Origin: Rhynochetos jubatus
Lineage: Eukaryota > Chordata > Aves > Eurypygiformes > Rhynochetidae
NCBI GenBank assembly: GCA_027574665.1
Contig: CM050676.1
Location: forward strand, 5,446,157 to 5,510,156
DNA length: 64,000 nt
Reading direction: 5' to 3'
Numbering within the stretch: position 1 is the first letter of the stretch; each line of letters starts with the position of its first letter. Shown here one piece after another: positions 1 through 8,825 of this stretch. A model generated the notes under the pieces. That model did not search any database and had not been told where the DNA came from. It was given only the letters and a program-made list of their open reading frames with translations. The translations under genes and the position numbers were made by a program.

Positions 1-1049
1 TACGCCACGGCCATCCCCGCTTGGCTCCGCGGAGCCCTGGCGCGGCTCTGACGGGGACGGAGCGGAGGAGCCGGGGGAAGGAAGTGCCGGAGCGGCTCCG
101 GGTGCCGGGGATGGCGGGTCGGGCCGGGCACGTCCCCGCTCGGCCCTGACATCTCTGTCAGCCCCCGGCCCTTTCCCCGCGGCAGCTCCGCGCAGCGCGG
201 AGCCGCCACCGACGCCCGCCCGCCGCAGCCACAGCGCGGCCGCGCAGAACAACCGCGTTTCTCCAACAAACCCTGGGCCCAGCCCCGGACTGAGGCCGAA
301 CAAGCCCCGCCGGGGCGACCTCGGCGAACGGCGCTGCCGCTGCGCTGCTCTCCGCATCCGCGGTGCTGCGGGGCAGCCGCCGGCCCCTCACCCAGGCCGG
401 GAACAGGGGGCGCGGGTCACCCCTTCTCCCCGAGGGCAGCCGGTGGCCCGGAGGGAGCGGAGCGCAGCCGCCGACCCTGCCCGCCCGATCCCCGGCCCCA
501 CAGCCGGCCTCCCGGCGGGGAGCGATGGGGCAGCGGGGAGGCGGACAGCAGCTTCCCCGGAGCGCGGCTCCAGTACCGAGCGGCGGTGCCAAACGGACCG
601 CGAAGGAGCTCCACGAGCGGCCCCGGGCCCGCGGCTCGACCCACGGGAGCGTGGCCCGGGGCTGCCAGCAGCTGTCCGGGGTCCGCCCGGGGAAAAAGCA
701 GCCAGTTGGGCGGGCAGGACCGAGCGGGAAATCACCGCCGGGGCTAGAGGCAGCCGAACGGGCGGCGGGGAGCGCCGTGCAGCTCCCGGCTCCCGGGAAC
801 CCTCATTTCCTGCCGGCAGGAGCAGGCCCGGGCAGGGACATTCACCTTCAACATAATTGGTCTTAAATATAATTTCCTTCCCGCTCTTCTAAAGGTTTCA
901 AATCCGCTCGGTAAAGCCTGGCCCAGCCTCAGCTCCCCATGGCACCCTAAGAGCAAGCGGTCCCCACGCGTGTTCGCAGCACCCCCTCATCCACTCGCCC
1001 GCAGGTGCGGGGCGGGCGGCCGTGGCAGCAGACCGGTGCCGTGTCCTAC
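1..1049 (-). other. ONECUT3: ONECUT3 intron 1, 5-prime part
   Basis: Intronic sequence directly after the exon 1 donor (GTAGGA on the minus strand, 1049-1044). It is very GC- and CpG-rich, with a short AT-rich patch at about 850-890. Several ORFs cross it on both strands, but none has recognisable homology, and open frames are expected by chance in such GC-rich DNA. The CpG island therefore extends past exon 1 into the intron, as is common for developmental regulators. The CUT-domain ORF can be read through into the intron as far as 898, but that tail (GRTRHRSAA...) is not family sequence and the splice donor is far more likely to be used. Confidence 0.85.
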
Positions 1050-2079
1050 CTGCCAGCCTGAGCGCCGACATCCTCTGAAACTCCGGCTCCTGCAACCATT
1101 TCCACATCCTCCGGAAAGTCTCCCGGCCCGACTTGAGCTTACTCCAGGGCTTGGGGTTCCGCAGCAGGTCCGAGAGGGTCCCCTGGGAGCGGCACAAGAT
1201 CCTCTGCGCGAAGATCGCCTGCGGGATGCTGTAGCGCTTCAGCTCGGCCGTGATCCGCTGAGCCACCTCCTTGGTGTTGATCTCCTCCACCTGCCCGGAG
1301 CCGCCGGGCTGGGAGCCGGTGGCCGAGGCCTGGCGCTCCCGCTCGCCCAGGAGGGAACCGCCGGGCTGGGCGTGCGGGTGGCCGTGCGGATGCATCCCGT
1401 TGAGCGGCGGCATCATGGCCGAGCTGGGCGCCGCCAGCCCCCGCGCCAGGTGCTCCTCGCCCCGGGACAGCATCGCGGCGTGCGAATCGAAGCCGTTGGG
1501 GGAGAGCATCTTCTCGTTGGGCAAGTGGCCCCCGGGGCCGTAGGGGGCCAGCGGCTGCTGGGCGTTGTGCAGGCTGCCCAGCCCGTTGGGCAGCGGCGAG
1601 AGGGGCTGCCCCATGGCCGGCATGTCCTTGGGGTAGTGGCTGTAGAGGTTGCCCATGGAGGCCAGGCTCCGCTCGTCGCGCATGAGGGTGAAGCTGCCGC
1701 TCACGTTGCCGGCCAGGCGCTGGTGCGGGTGGTGGTGGTGGTGGTGGTGGTGCGGGTGGTGGAACTTCTCCGAGACGGTGGAGATGGGCGGCAGGTGCTG
1801 CAGGGGGGTCAGCGTGGTGTAGGTGCTGCTCAGGCTCATGCCGGAGGGTGACTCGCAGGACATGCTCATGGCGGGGTGCAGCGGGGCGGCCAGGCTGTGC
1901 TCGGCGCGGTAGTCGCCCCCCTCCAGGATGGAGGCCATACCCGAGACCATGGCGGGCCGGCCGTGCGGCACCAGGTTGCGGTGCGAGCCCTGCCGCCCGT
2001 GCGCTGGGCTCAGCAGCTCGGCGGGCTGCGAGTGTGGGACGCCGTGCAGGCTGCCCAGGTTCTCCATCGCCAGCTCCAT
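1050..2079 (-). CDS. ONECUT3: ONECUT3, coding exon 1 (N-terminal region and CUT domain)
   Basis: This exon encodes 343 complete residues plus the first base of a split codon. ONECUT proteins are nuclear DNA-binding activators of neural, retinal, liver and pancreatic programmes; they bind ATCAAT/ATCGAT-type sites with a CUT domain and a divergent homeodomain. Seen here: an N-terminus MELAMENLGSLHGV, then AELLSPAHGR (residues 20-29), GMASILEGGDY, the TYTTLTPLQHLPPIS segment (about 86-100), a histidine-rich run (about 107-119), the SGSFTLMRDER box (about 127-137), and the whole CUT domain (about 265-343) with KEVAQRITAELKRYSIPQAI and RILCRSQGTLSDLLRNPKPW. The MEL start, ELLSP motif and RILCRSQG (Ile where ONECUT1/2 have Val) favour ONECUT3 over ONECUT1/2. 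The start has a strong Kozak context (GCCACCATGG). The exon ends CTGGCAG before GTAGGA, splitting an Ala codon, as in the family (next residues CKRKEQ). The homeodomain exon is outside the window. The alanine, glycine and proline expansions of mammalian ONECUT3 are absent. Confidence 0.95.
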
Positions 2080-2143
2080 GGTGGCCGCCGGGCTCTGCCG
2101 CTGCCTCGCCCGCTCGCTCGCTGCCTTCCTCCCCCACCCCCCC

Positions 2144-2196
2144 CCGCCGCCGCCGCCGCCTCCTCCTCCTCCTCCTCCACCGCCGCCCCCCCCTCC
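2144..2196 (-). repeat. CCG/TCC trinucleotide repeat in the 5' UTR region
   Basis: About six CCG units followed by six TCC units on the plus strand, then more CCG and C runs. On the ONECUT3 sense strand this reads as GGA and GGC repeats with G runs, 65-120 bases upstream of the start codon, so it could form a G-rich RNA structure if transcribed. Length is likely polymorphic. Confidence 0.8.
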
Positions 2197-2449
2197 CCGC
2201 GCCGGCTGCCCGGATTAATTCAGACTCCGCGCTCGGGGGGATCGATCTCCGCGCCCCGCGGTCAGGCCAGCATGATGCGCCGCGCCCGCCCGCCCCAGCC
2301 CGCCTCGGTGCGCTGCGGCGCGGGGGCTGCGGCCGGGCGCGGAGCGGGGAGCGGGGCTCGGCGCGGAGCGGGGCGCGGTGCGTGCGCTCGGGGCGGCTGC
2401 GGCGCGCCTCGGCCGCCGGCTCCCGGCAGCCTCGCTCTGGGCCGCGGCG

Positions 2450-2457
2450 TGACGTCA
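2450..2457. promoter_or_regulatory. Palindromic CRE (TGACGTCA) in the ONECUT3 promoter
   Basis: A full 8-base CREB/ATF palindrome about 370 bases upstream of the ONECUT3 ATG, inside the CpG island. Full CREs with their central CpG are mostly functional when close to CpG-island starts, so cAMP/CREB input or a nearby transcription start is plausible. Binding is not shown. Confidence 0.55.
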
Positions 2458-2720
2458 GCGCCGCCCCGCCCCCCCCACCGAACCGAGCCGCACCGCCCCC
2501 CCCCCCCCCCATCTCCCGGTGGGTGTTGGGGGGAACGACAGGCGGGGGGAGCGCGGAGCGCAGCTGGCAACGGCACACGGCGGGGCCGCACCGCGCCCTC
2601 ACCCCCAACCCCCGCCGGCGTGACCCCTCCCCCCCGCCGAGGTGACCTCCCCGTACCGGGGTGACCCCTGCACCGGGGTGACCCTCCCCGTAGGGGGTGT
2701 CGTGTCCCCCTCCCCCGCGT

Positions 2721-3163
2721 GATTTCCCTTGCACCGAGGTGACTCCCCGCACCCAGTGCGCATCTGGCAATGCTGCACGACTGTGCCCACATGCGCCCCC
2801 GCACATCTGGCTGACCCCCCCCAGCCCCGCGCACACATCTGGCTGCCCCCGCCCCGGGATGCGCCTGTCCCCAGCGCCCCCCAACACCCCCCGCTGCCAC
2901 CCCCGGACTCCCTCCCCTCTCCCGAGTCCCGCCCAAGGCCTGGCTGCCCTCGTCTACCCCAAACATGCCTGTCCTCACACACCCGTGTTTCCCCACGCGT
3001 GTCCCCAGCACCATCACCTGTCCCCCGATTCCTGGTGGGCACTGCTCCCCGTTCCTGGGCAGTGGGGGCTACCGGGAGGTGGGGGCGACAGGGACACGCG
3101 TGGGGTGGCACATATTGCTGTGCTACAGGGCCCTGAGCAGCGGCAGTGGAGAAGGGGAAACGA
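2721..3163. other. Upstream flank of ONECUT3, C-rich non-coding
   Basis: C-rich DNA with many CCCC runs and loosely repeated phrases such as CACATCTGGCTG (about 2803 and 2832). Overlapping ORFs exist in several frames with no family resemblance. No gene seen. Confidence 0.5.
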
Positions 3164-3276
3164 GAAATTGGAAAGGGAAAATGGAAAGGGAAAATGGAAA
3201 GGGAAAATAGAAAGGGAAAATGGAAAGGGAAAATGGGAAGGGAAAATGGGAAGGGAAAAGAAAGGGAAAGGGGAAG
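3164..3276. repeat. Purine minisatellite, 13-base unit
   Basis: Tandem copies of GGAAAGGGAAAAT with drift to GGGAAGGGAAAAT at the right end, about eight copies. All purine on the plus strand apart from the T of each unit. Open frames through it are repeat artefacts. Confidence 0.9.
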
Positions 3277-3675
3277 ACGAGTGAAGAGGCGATAGGAGCC
3301 GGGTTTAGGCCACCGGACGGGCTGGGTGTCGGCGTCCCTCACAGACACGTCTCCAGCCGACCCTGGACCCGCCGTATCGAGCCGAGTGCCCCAGGGGCGT
3401 CTCGGGCATTTCCCGGCCGTGCCCCGTCCTCCAGGCCGGGACGTGCCGGTTTCCCAAGCTTTATTTATACCGAAAAAACAAAAATAAGATCCATGGTTTC
3501 CCGCGGGTGGGCTCCGCCAGACTCGCGATGGCTGCTCGTCCCCCGGCCACGGCGGGGCCTGGGAACTCCGGTACAGGGGGGCGGGACCCGCGGCGGGTGC
3601 CCAGGGTGTCCCCCGGCTGTGCAGAGTAATCCACCAAAATTAACATCCCGTCCAAGCTCAATGTATTTGACCCGA
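3277..3675. other. Non-coding stretch between two simple repeats
   Basis: Mixed-composition DNA with moderate CpG. A short AT-rich patch (CTTTATTTATACCG at about 3460) sits next to GC-rich sequence; on the minus strand it supplies an AATAAA hexamer, but no gene leading to it is seen. Confidence 0.4.
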
Positions 3676-3740
3676 CCCATCTCATCCTTCCCATCCCATC
3701 CATCCCATCCCATCCATCCCATCCCGTCCCATCTCATCCT
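3676..3740. repeat. Degenerate CATCC/CCCAT pentamer repeat
   Basis: Interrupted copies of CATCC and CCCAT. The same pentamer reappears in purer form at 32533-32597. This microsatellite type is frequent in bird genomes. Confidence 0.85.
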
Positions 3741-4259
3741 GCCCCCGGGACGTCGGTTAAACATCCGATTCAATAAAATAAAGCCCTGCAAGTTCCCGGG
3801 TCGCTGGAGCAGGGCGGTCACCCGTGGAGCAGAGGATGAACGAGGCGGGGGAGTAGTGGGGGACCCCTCTCAGCGCTTTTTCTACCCCCTTACACGGTGG
3901 TCCGGCCCGTTGGAGTTGGGACCGGTCCGGCCGAGCAGGGATGTGGGAGCAATCCGACTCCCCTCGGACTCTACCCCGCTCCCAGCTCTCACCCCCGGTG
4001 CGACACTGCCGGGAGGGTCCGTGGGCCGAGAGCAAGACCCCAAAACTGGCAACGACCCGCGTCCCGGGGGCTCCAGCGGGGATACAAAGTCCCCGATACC
4101 CAGGTGGGCGGGGGGGAGGGGGCCTTCCGGGCAGGTAATGGGACACGGAGTCGGGCAGGGGGTCCCGGAGACGGGCAGGGCTTGTGGGGGGTGAGGGGAC
4201 TCGGAGCCGGGTAGGACTAGGCAGGCGGTACTCGAAGACGGGCAGCGCCAGAGGATACT
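3741..4259. other. GC-rich non-coding stretch
   Basis: AATAAAATAAAG at about 3771 gives polyadenylation-like hexamers on the plus strand, without a recognisable upstream transcript. The rest is moderately CpG-rich with no recognisable coding potential. Confidence 0.4.
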
Positions 4260-4298
4260 GGGGGGGGGGGGGGTGGGGGGGGGGGGGGTGGGGGTGGC
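4260..4298. repeat. Poly-G tract
   Basis: Three runs of G (14, 14 and 5 long, approximately) separated by single T residues. Strong G-quadruplex potential on the plus strand and a likely sequencing or assembly weak point. Confidence 0.9.
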
Positions 4299-4396
4299 GT
4301 ATCGAGGTGCGCAGAGATGAGGAGGTGGGGAACAGACCAGTGATGAAGCAGCCGCGTCTGGAAGGGTTTCATCGAGTGTAATAATGGCGATAGCTC

Positions 4397-4425
4397 ATCG
4401 ACCGGCCCATCGACCGCCCATCGAT
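4397..4425. promoter_or_regulatory. Three phased ATCGA motifs
   Basis: ATCGA occurs at 4397, 4409 and 4420, the last within ATCGAT. ATCGAT/ATCAAT is the core recognised by ONECUT proteins. Spacing is 11-12 bases, close to one helical turn. It may be an ONECUT site array 2.3 kb upstream of ONECUT3, or a short imperfect repeat (CATCGACCG twice). Confidence 0.35.
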
Positions 4426-5739
4426 AGATGTATCCTTGCAGCTGCCCAGCGCCCCCGCCGTCCCGCACAGCGGCCCCGGGCCGGGTCCACTGCCCCCCAG
4501 CTCTGCCCGGCCCGCAGTGCCGGACCCCCCGGCAGGGGCCGGACTCTGCCCTCCGCCCAGCTTTGCACCGAGCAAACAACAAAAAAGAGAGACTTTTTAG
4601 TAATTAGTGCGACATAATTGAGTAATGCGGTAACCCCGCGACCACCCCCCACCCCCTCCCGGCTCTTCCCCGATCGATGCAATATCATTAGGCGAGAGGC
4701 ACCGAGACACGCGGGGCCGGGGGAGCGGGGAGGCGGCAGGAGCTCCCCGGGCCGGGCCCCGAGGTCCAGCCCAGGGCCCGAGCCGCTGCGGACGTGTGTG
4801 AGCCCAGCGGGGTTTGCTGCCTCCGCCGCGGCCCCAGCCCGGGGGAACCCTTCGGAGCGCCCAGAGGCTCTGGCGATGGGCCGGGGCGCAGCGCGGGGGA
4901 GAGGCCCGGTCTCCATTCGCCAGCTGGATGCTATTGATCCCTTCCCTCGCCTCCTCTTTCTTCCTGAGCTCCCTCTCCCTATTTAATTCCCATCCCTCTG
5001 CTCCTCCGCAGCCGCCCGGGCAGAGCTCCGAGAGGAGCCGGGCAGTGCCGGCACCCCGGGGGGCGGAGAGTGGTAAGTGGGAGGGGGAGCGCGGGCCCAG
5101 GGCAGCCTCCACCCGCACCCTCTCCCCCTTCCCCCCCTTCCCAAGGGACCGACGGCTTCGCTTAGACGGGACGAGCGGGGAAAGAGGCGCAGCCGGGCGG
5201 ACGCAGCACCCTTCCCGCCCCCCCCCCGAAAAAAACCACCATCCTGTCCGCGTAGAGCCCCGCTCAGCATCCCCCGGCTGCCCTCCGGCCAGAGCGGGGC
5301 TCTCGGGGCTGCCCTCCCCGGAGACGCGGCCCCGCTCCCGGCCGGCGTGGGAAGGAGGCGGCGGCAGCGGCGGGGGCGGCCCGGGCAGCCCCGGAGCCCG
5401 GGCGAAGGTGTGTCGGGGGCAGGACGGGCACTGCTGCCCGCTCCCTGCCCGCTCCCTGCCCGCTCCCTGCCTTCCGGGGCCGAGCCGCTGCGCCGCATCG
5501 GGGCCGCTTTGCGCTCAAACCTCTTTTCTTTCTCTTTATTCCCCCAACCCCGATTAGGAAGAGCTCGAAAGCCCGAGCGGCACGGCCAGACGTGTCCAGA
5601 GGAGCGGGGCGCGCACCTGCGGGCAGCGTTCGCTGCAGCCGGCGACCAGGTACAGGCAGGGGACGGCGCGGCTTGCGCTGCCGGGCAGGGAAGGAGAAGG
5701 AGCCGGCGCCGCGGCTCCCGCGCCATAGCGCTGCCCCTT
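4426..5739. other. CpG-rich block upstream of ONECUT3, with an AT-rich core
   Basis: CpG-island-like DNA with an AT-rich island at about 4574-4700 that holds TAATTAG, ATAATTGAG, GATCGATGC and ATATCATTAGG. A CTCCCTGCCCG unit is repeated three times near 5440-5470. The sequence TGCTATTGATCCCTTC at 4929-4944 recurs at 51309-51324. Open frames in all phases reflect GC content. No exon is recognised. Confidence 0.5.
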
Positions 5740-6060
5740 TAGGAGCCCAAGTTCCTTAAAGTTCTTTAAAGCTTCAAAATCACAGCACCATCGCCTGGCA
5801 GGTGAATTATTTAGTGCCTATAGATTCCTCGCAAACCCTTTCATTTCGGTTCCAAATCTTCCCCAGCCCAGCCTTTGCCTATGGATGTCTCGATTTTACA
5901 ACAATCAAGCGGGAGGCAAAGAGCGTGGCAATTTCTGCTAATCGATTTTCCATACAATGGGCCCCAGATGATGTTTTAAAATGTGAGAAACTAAAATGTG
6001 TTGGTTTAAATAAGACTTTTGCAATCAATAGCTTTTAAAAAAAGAGACTTTGATACCGGT
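5740..6060. promoter_or_regulatory. AT-rich island with two ONECUT-type sites, candidate enhancer
   Basis: A sharply bounded AT-rich block between two CpG-rich blocks, 3.7-4.0 kb upstream of the ONECUT3 start. It contains TAATCGATT (5939-5947) and GCAATCAATAG (6021-6031), both good ONECUT-type sites, plus GAATTATTTAG, CTATGGATG and ATAAGAC. A 78-codon frame (5802-6038, plus) crosses it but resembles no family. The composition contrast and site density suggest a regulatory element, perhaps autoregulatory; conservation is not testable here. Confidence 0.45.
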
Positions 6061-7850
6061 TCTTGAAGGGGATTCAAACGCTTTCGCTTCCAAAACAAAA
6101 CAAGGCAGGAAAAACCAGCGACCACGGAAAAGTTCCTCCCGGATTTGGGGTTATTAAAGCGCGATATGGGGAAACCTGCTTCGGAGGGGGTGGGGGTGCA
6201 GCGCCAGGACCGAAGCCCCCAACCCCGCCGGTCCCGTTGCGCGTCCCCGCCCCGGGGCTCCGCGCGGCTCCGCGCTGCTTCCGTGCGTCCCAGGGCGGCC
6301 GCGGGCGGGGGCAGTCCCTCACCTCCCGCCCTCCCCCCACCCCCCAGGCCCTCCCCCGTGTTTTCGGGTGCCATTTCCCCTCCCCGGTTTCCCCGCGGCG
6401 CCCGGCGCGTTGCGCATGAGTTTGTGGCGCTTCGGGCAGAAATCAGCCGGGAAAAAACTCCGGCCCTTTACGCACCGACCTTTTCCTCTGCTAAAAATCC
6501 CGGTTCCCCTCGACCCCCCCTGCCGCTCTGAGCCCTCGGTGATATTTTTTTTAATTTTAAGAAAATTCTAGCTGCAAGATCAGGCCCTTTCCCCACCACT
6601 CCCGGCTTCTTCTCCCTTCCTTTTTGCGGGATATAATATAGATATAATTTTTAAAAATTCTTCCCCGGTGAAAATTCACCTCTCTCGGCAGAATCGGGCC
6701 CGGAGGCGTTTAGGGTGTGGGACAGACCTGGGGGCCCGTAGGCACCTGCTCCCCCCGCCTCCGCTGCCGCCCGCCCTCCTCCGAGCCCGGTGGGTCGGGT
6801 CGGAGCCGGTCTGGGGGTGGGTAAAAGAGGCAGCAACGAGGGGAAATGAAACGCTGGGACGGCGGGGCGGGGGTGGACGGAGAACCGGCCCCTCCGCGGC
6901 CTTTCCGGAGACTTTTCTCGTTTACCCCGAAACTTTGGGCCGCCCCGAAACTCGTCAGCCAGGAGCGGCGGGGCCGCGGCGGCGGCGGGGAGAGAGGCCG
7001 GGAAGGGGCTTCCATCCAATTTCGCCCCGGGGGGGCAGTTTGAGGACAGGCTGTTGCTCGTTTCGATGTAACCCCCGCACGTTTCCCCCAACGAAGCGGC
7101 CCCGCCGAGCTCCGGCGCAGCCCGGGCTGGGGCCGTGCGGCCCCGGGGCTCCGCACCCACCCGCGGCCGGGGGCCGGGCCGGCCGCCCCCGCTGCCTCCA
7201 GCTCCGGAAAAACCAACGGGGGCCTCCGGGAGCCTCTTTCATCCGCAATTTGTTTTCAAAAGTTCCCGGCGGAGCAGCCCTGAACTTTACACCCTGGCAG
7301 CGGCGCGGGGCGGGCTCGGCCCCGCCGGGGTTTTCGGAGGGAAACCGGTGAAAATCGCTGAGATTTTGCCCAGCTCCGAGGCGGGATATTATTTCCCCCC
7401 TCATTTTTTCCCCCTCCCTCCTGTCCCCTCTCCACCTTTCCGGTCGGGCCCGACCGTCCCCGAGCGGCGCTGGGGTGCGGGTGGATTTATAAACTGCGAC
7501 GTGAGACACACAACGAGTTTGTCGGTGCTCTGCGGGGCGGGGGGCGGGGGGCTGTCCCGCAGACCTCCGAAATGCCCCTCGTGCCCCCCACCCCCGCCCA
7601 CCCCCACTTTTCGCTCCTTGTGCATTTGGGAACTCTCAAGCCCGAGTCTCTGAGCACTCCAAAAGCTCCCCGAGCCCCGCGGGGAGGGTCGGGGGGGCCG
7701 TGAGCTCAGCCCCGCCGCGGGGCCGGGCCGAGGAGCCGGTGCCCGGTGCGTTGGGAAACATCGGGGAAACGAGACGAACCGGGCGCTTTCTGCCGTGCTG
7801 CGGCGCGTTCCCGCATCACGCCGTGCTCCGGGCGCACGCAGGGTCGGTGC
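6061..7850. other. Second upstream CpG-rich block
   Basis: Strongly CpG-rich at about 6230-6420 and 6680-7800, with short AT-rich patches at about 6540-6660 that include TATAATATAGATATAATT. No recognised coding exon. It may hold alternative or divergent start sites typical of developmental-gene CpG clusters, but no transcript is evident from sequence. Confidence 0.45.
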
Positions 7851-7928
7851 TATTTTATACGTGATATATAAGGAGGTATATATAGAAAAAACGTGTTTAT
7901 TTTAGTTATATGCTATATGTACATGTTT
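7851..7928. promoter_or_regulatory. TATA-rich island inside CpG-rich DNA
   Basis: A 78-base block made almost wholly of A and T, with GATATATAAGG, GTATATATAG and TTTTAGTTATATG, set between CpG-rich flanks. TATATAAG resembles a TATA box on the plus strand, but no downstream exon is recognised. It could also be a short AT microsatellite. Confidence 0.3.
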
Positions 7929-8275
7929 TCTCTCCATTTCCCGCAGGTATTTTCCTGTCGCCGTAGGGCTCATTCTCCTCGCTCGGGAAGCGTCTGTGCT
8001 TTTTCGAAAACCTCCTGCTTTTGAAGACTTTTCTCCCCAAGCCCGAGGGCAGCGAGGAGGTACGGCGCCCCCTCACCCCACCGCACCCCCCCCGCCCTGC
8101 GCGATCTGCCCCTGCTCGGCCGCACCGCGGAGCGGCCCGGGGCGGCGGGATTGGGGCCGCTGCCTTGTCCGGACCTCCCCGGTCCCTGCGTCGCGGTCCC
8201 CGCAACAGGTACCTGCGGTCCCCGGGGCTGCGGGGACCCGGCGCGTCCTGCGGCAAGACCCGAGGGAGGCAGCGG
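7929..8275. other. CpG-rich non-coding stretch
   Basis: The left part is AT-balanced and the remainder CpG-rich with C runs. No gene recognised. It marks the right edge of the ONECUT3-proximal CpG cluster. Confidence 0.4.
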
Positions 8276-8526
8276 TGGGGACAGGCAGGGGTAGGGGCAG
8301 GCAGGGACAGGGACAGGCAGGGACAGGGAGAGATGGGAATAGAGAGGGACGGGGACGAGGGAAGGACAAGGAAGAGGCAGGAATGGGGGTGAGGGAAAAT
8401 GGGAAGTAAGGCAGGGACAAGGCAGAGCAGGGGACAAGACAGGGATGAAGCAGGCATGTGGACAAGGCAGGGATGGAGATGAGGTAAAACGGGAATGCGA
8501 GACGAAGCAGGGACAAGGCAGGGACC
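8276..8526. repeat. Degenerate purine-rich minisatellite
   Basis: Diverged tandem units of roughly GGGACAGGCA and GGGACAAGGCA. Antisense frames give low-complexity Pro/Cys/Leu-rich polypeptides that are repeat artefacts. Confidence 0.8.
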
Positions 8527-8768
8527 TGCCGACCCACCGCCAGACCAAGCAGCCACCCCGGGCTCAGTGGGGACGGGCGGTGGGTCCCCGCAGGATGGGA
8601 CATGAGGGCCTGCCCCTCGCCCACCCCGGGGTTGGGTCATGCTGTGCTTGACACTAAACCAATCCAGAGCGGCTCATACCCACACAGGGCTATCGCACAC
8701 AGAGCGCGGGCCAGCCATAAGCGACACCCACCACCAAACTGCCACCGCCCCGGGCACAAAGCTGCCCT

Positions 8769-8825
8769 CATGGCAGGTGCCACCCCCATGGCAGATGCCA
8801 CCCCCATGGCAGATGCCACCCCAAA
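8769..8825. repeat. Three tandem copies of a 19-base unit
   Basis: CATGGCAGATGCCACCCCC-type units in three contiguous copies, nearly identical, so a recent expansion. Confidence 0.9.

Larger units (their letters stand above)
2080..2720 (-). promoter_or_regulatory. ONECUT3: ONECUT3 promoter and 5' UTR, CpG island
   Basis: Dense CpG DNA directly upstream of the ATG. It holds GC boxes (CCCCGCCC-type), a palindromic CRE at 2450-2457, C runs near 2496-2510 and a CCG/TCC repeat at 2144-2178. I see no TATA box at a convincing distance, which fits a CpG-island promoter with dispersed starts. The transcription start itself cannot be placed from sequence. Confidence 0.7.

Noticed and set aside
898-1049. 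Extension of the ONECUT3 frame beyond residue 343
   Set aside because: Follows a consensus donor at the known family splice position and encodes no family sequence; treated as intron.
970-1851. Long plus-strand ORF (293 codons) opposite ONECUT3 exon 1
   Set aside because: Antisense shadow of the GC-rich ONECUT3 coding exon; Val-rich run mirrors the His codons and no family resemblance exists.
1139-2887. 582-codon minus-strand ORF overlapping the ONECUT3 exon in another frame
   Set aside because: Out-of-frame reading of the same exon and promoter with Arg/Pro/Ala-rich low complexity; the true frame has clear ONECUT homology.
8769-8825. CRISPR-like regular repeats
   Set aside because: Contiguous tandem copies with no spacers in a vertebrate genome; a simple minisatellite.
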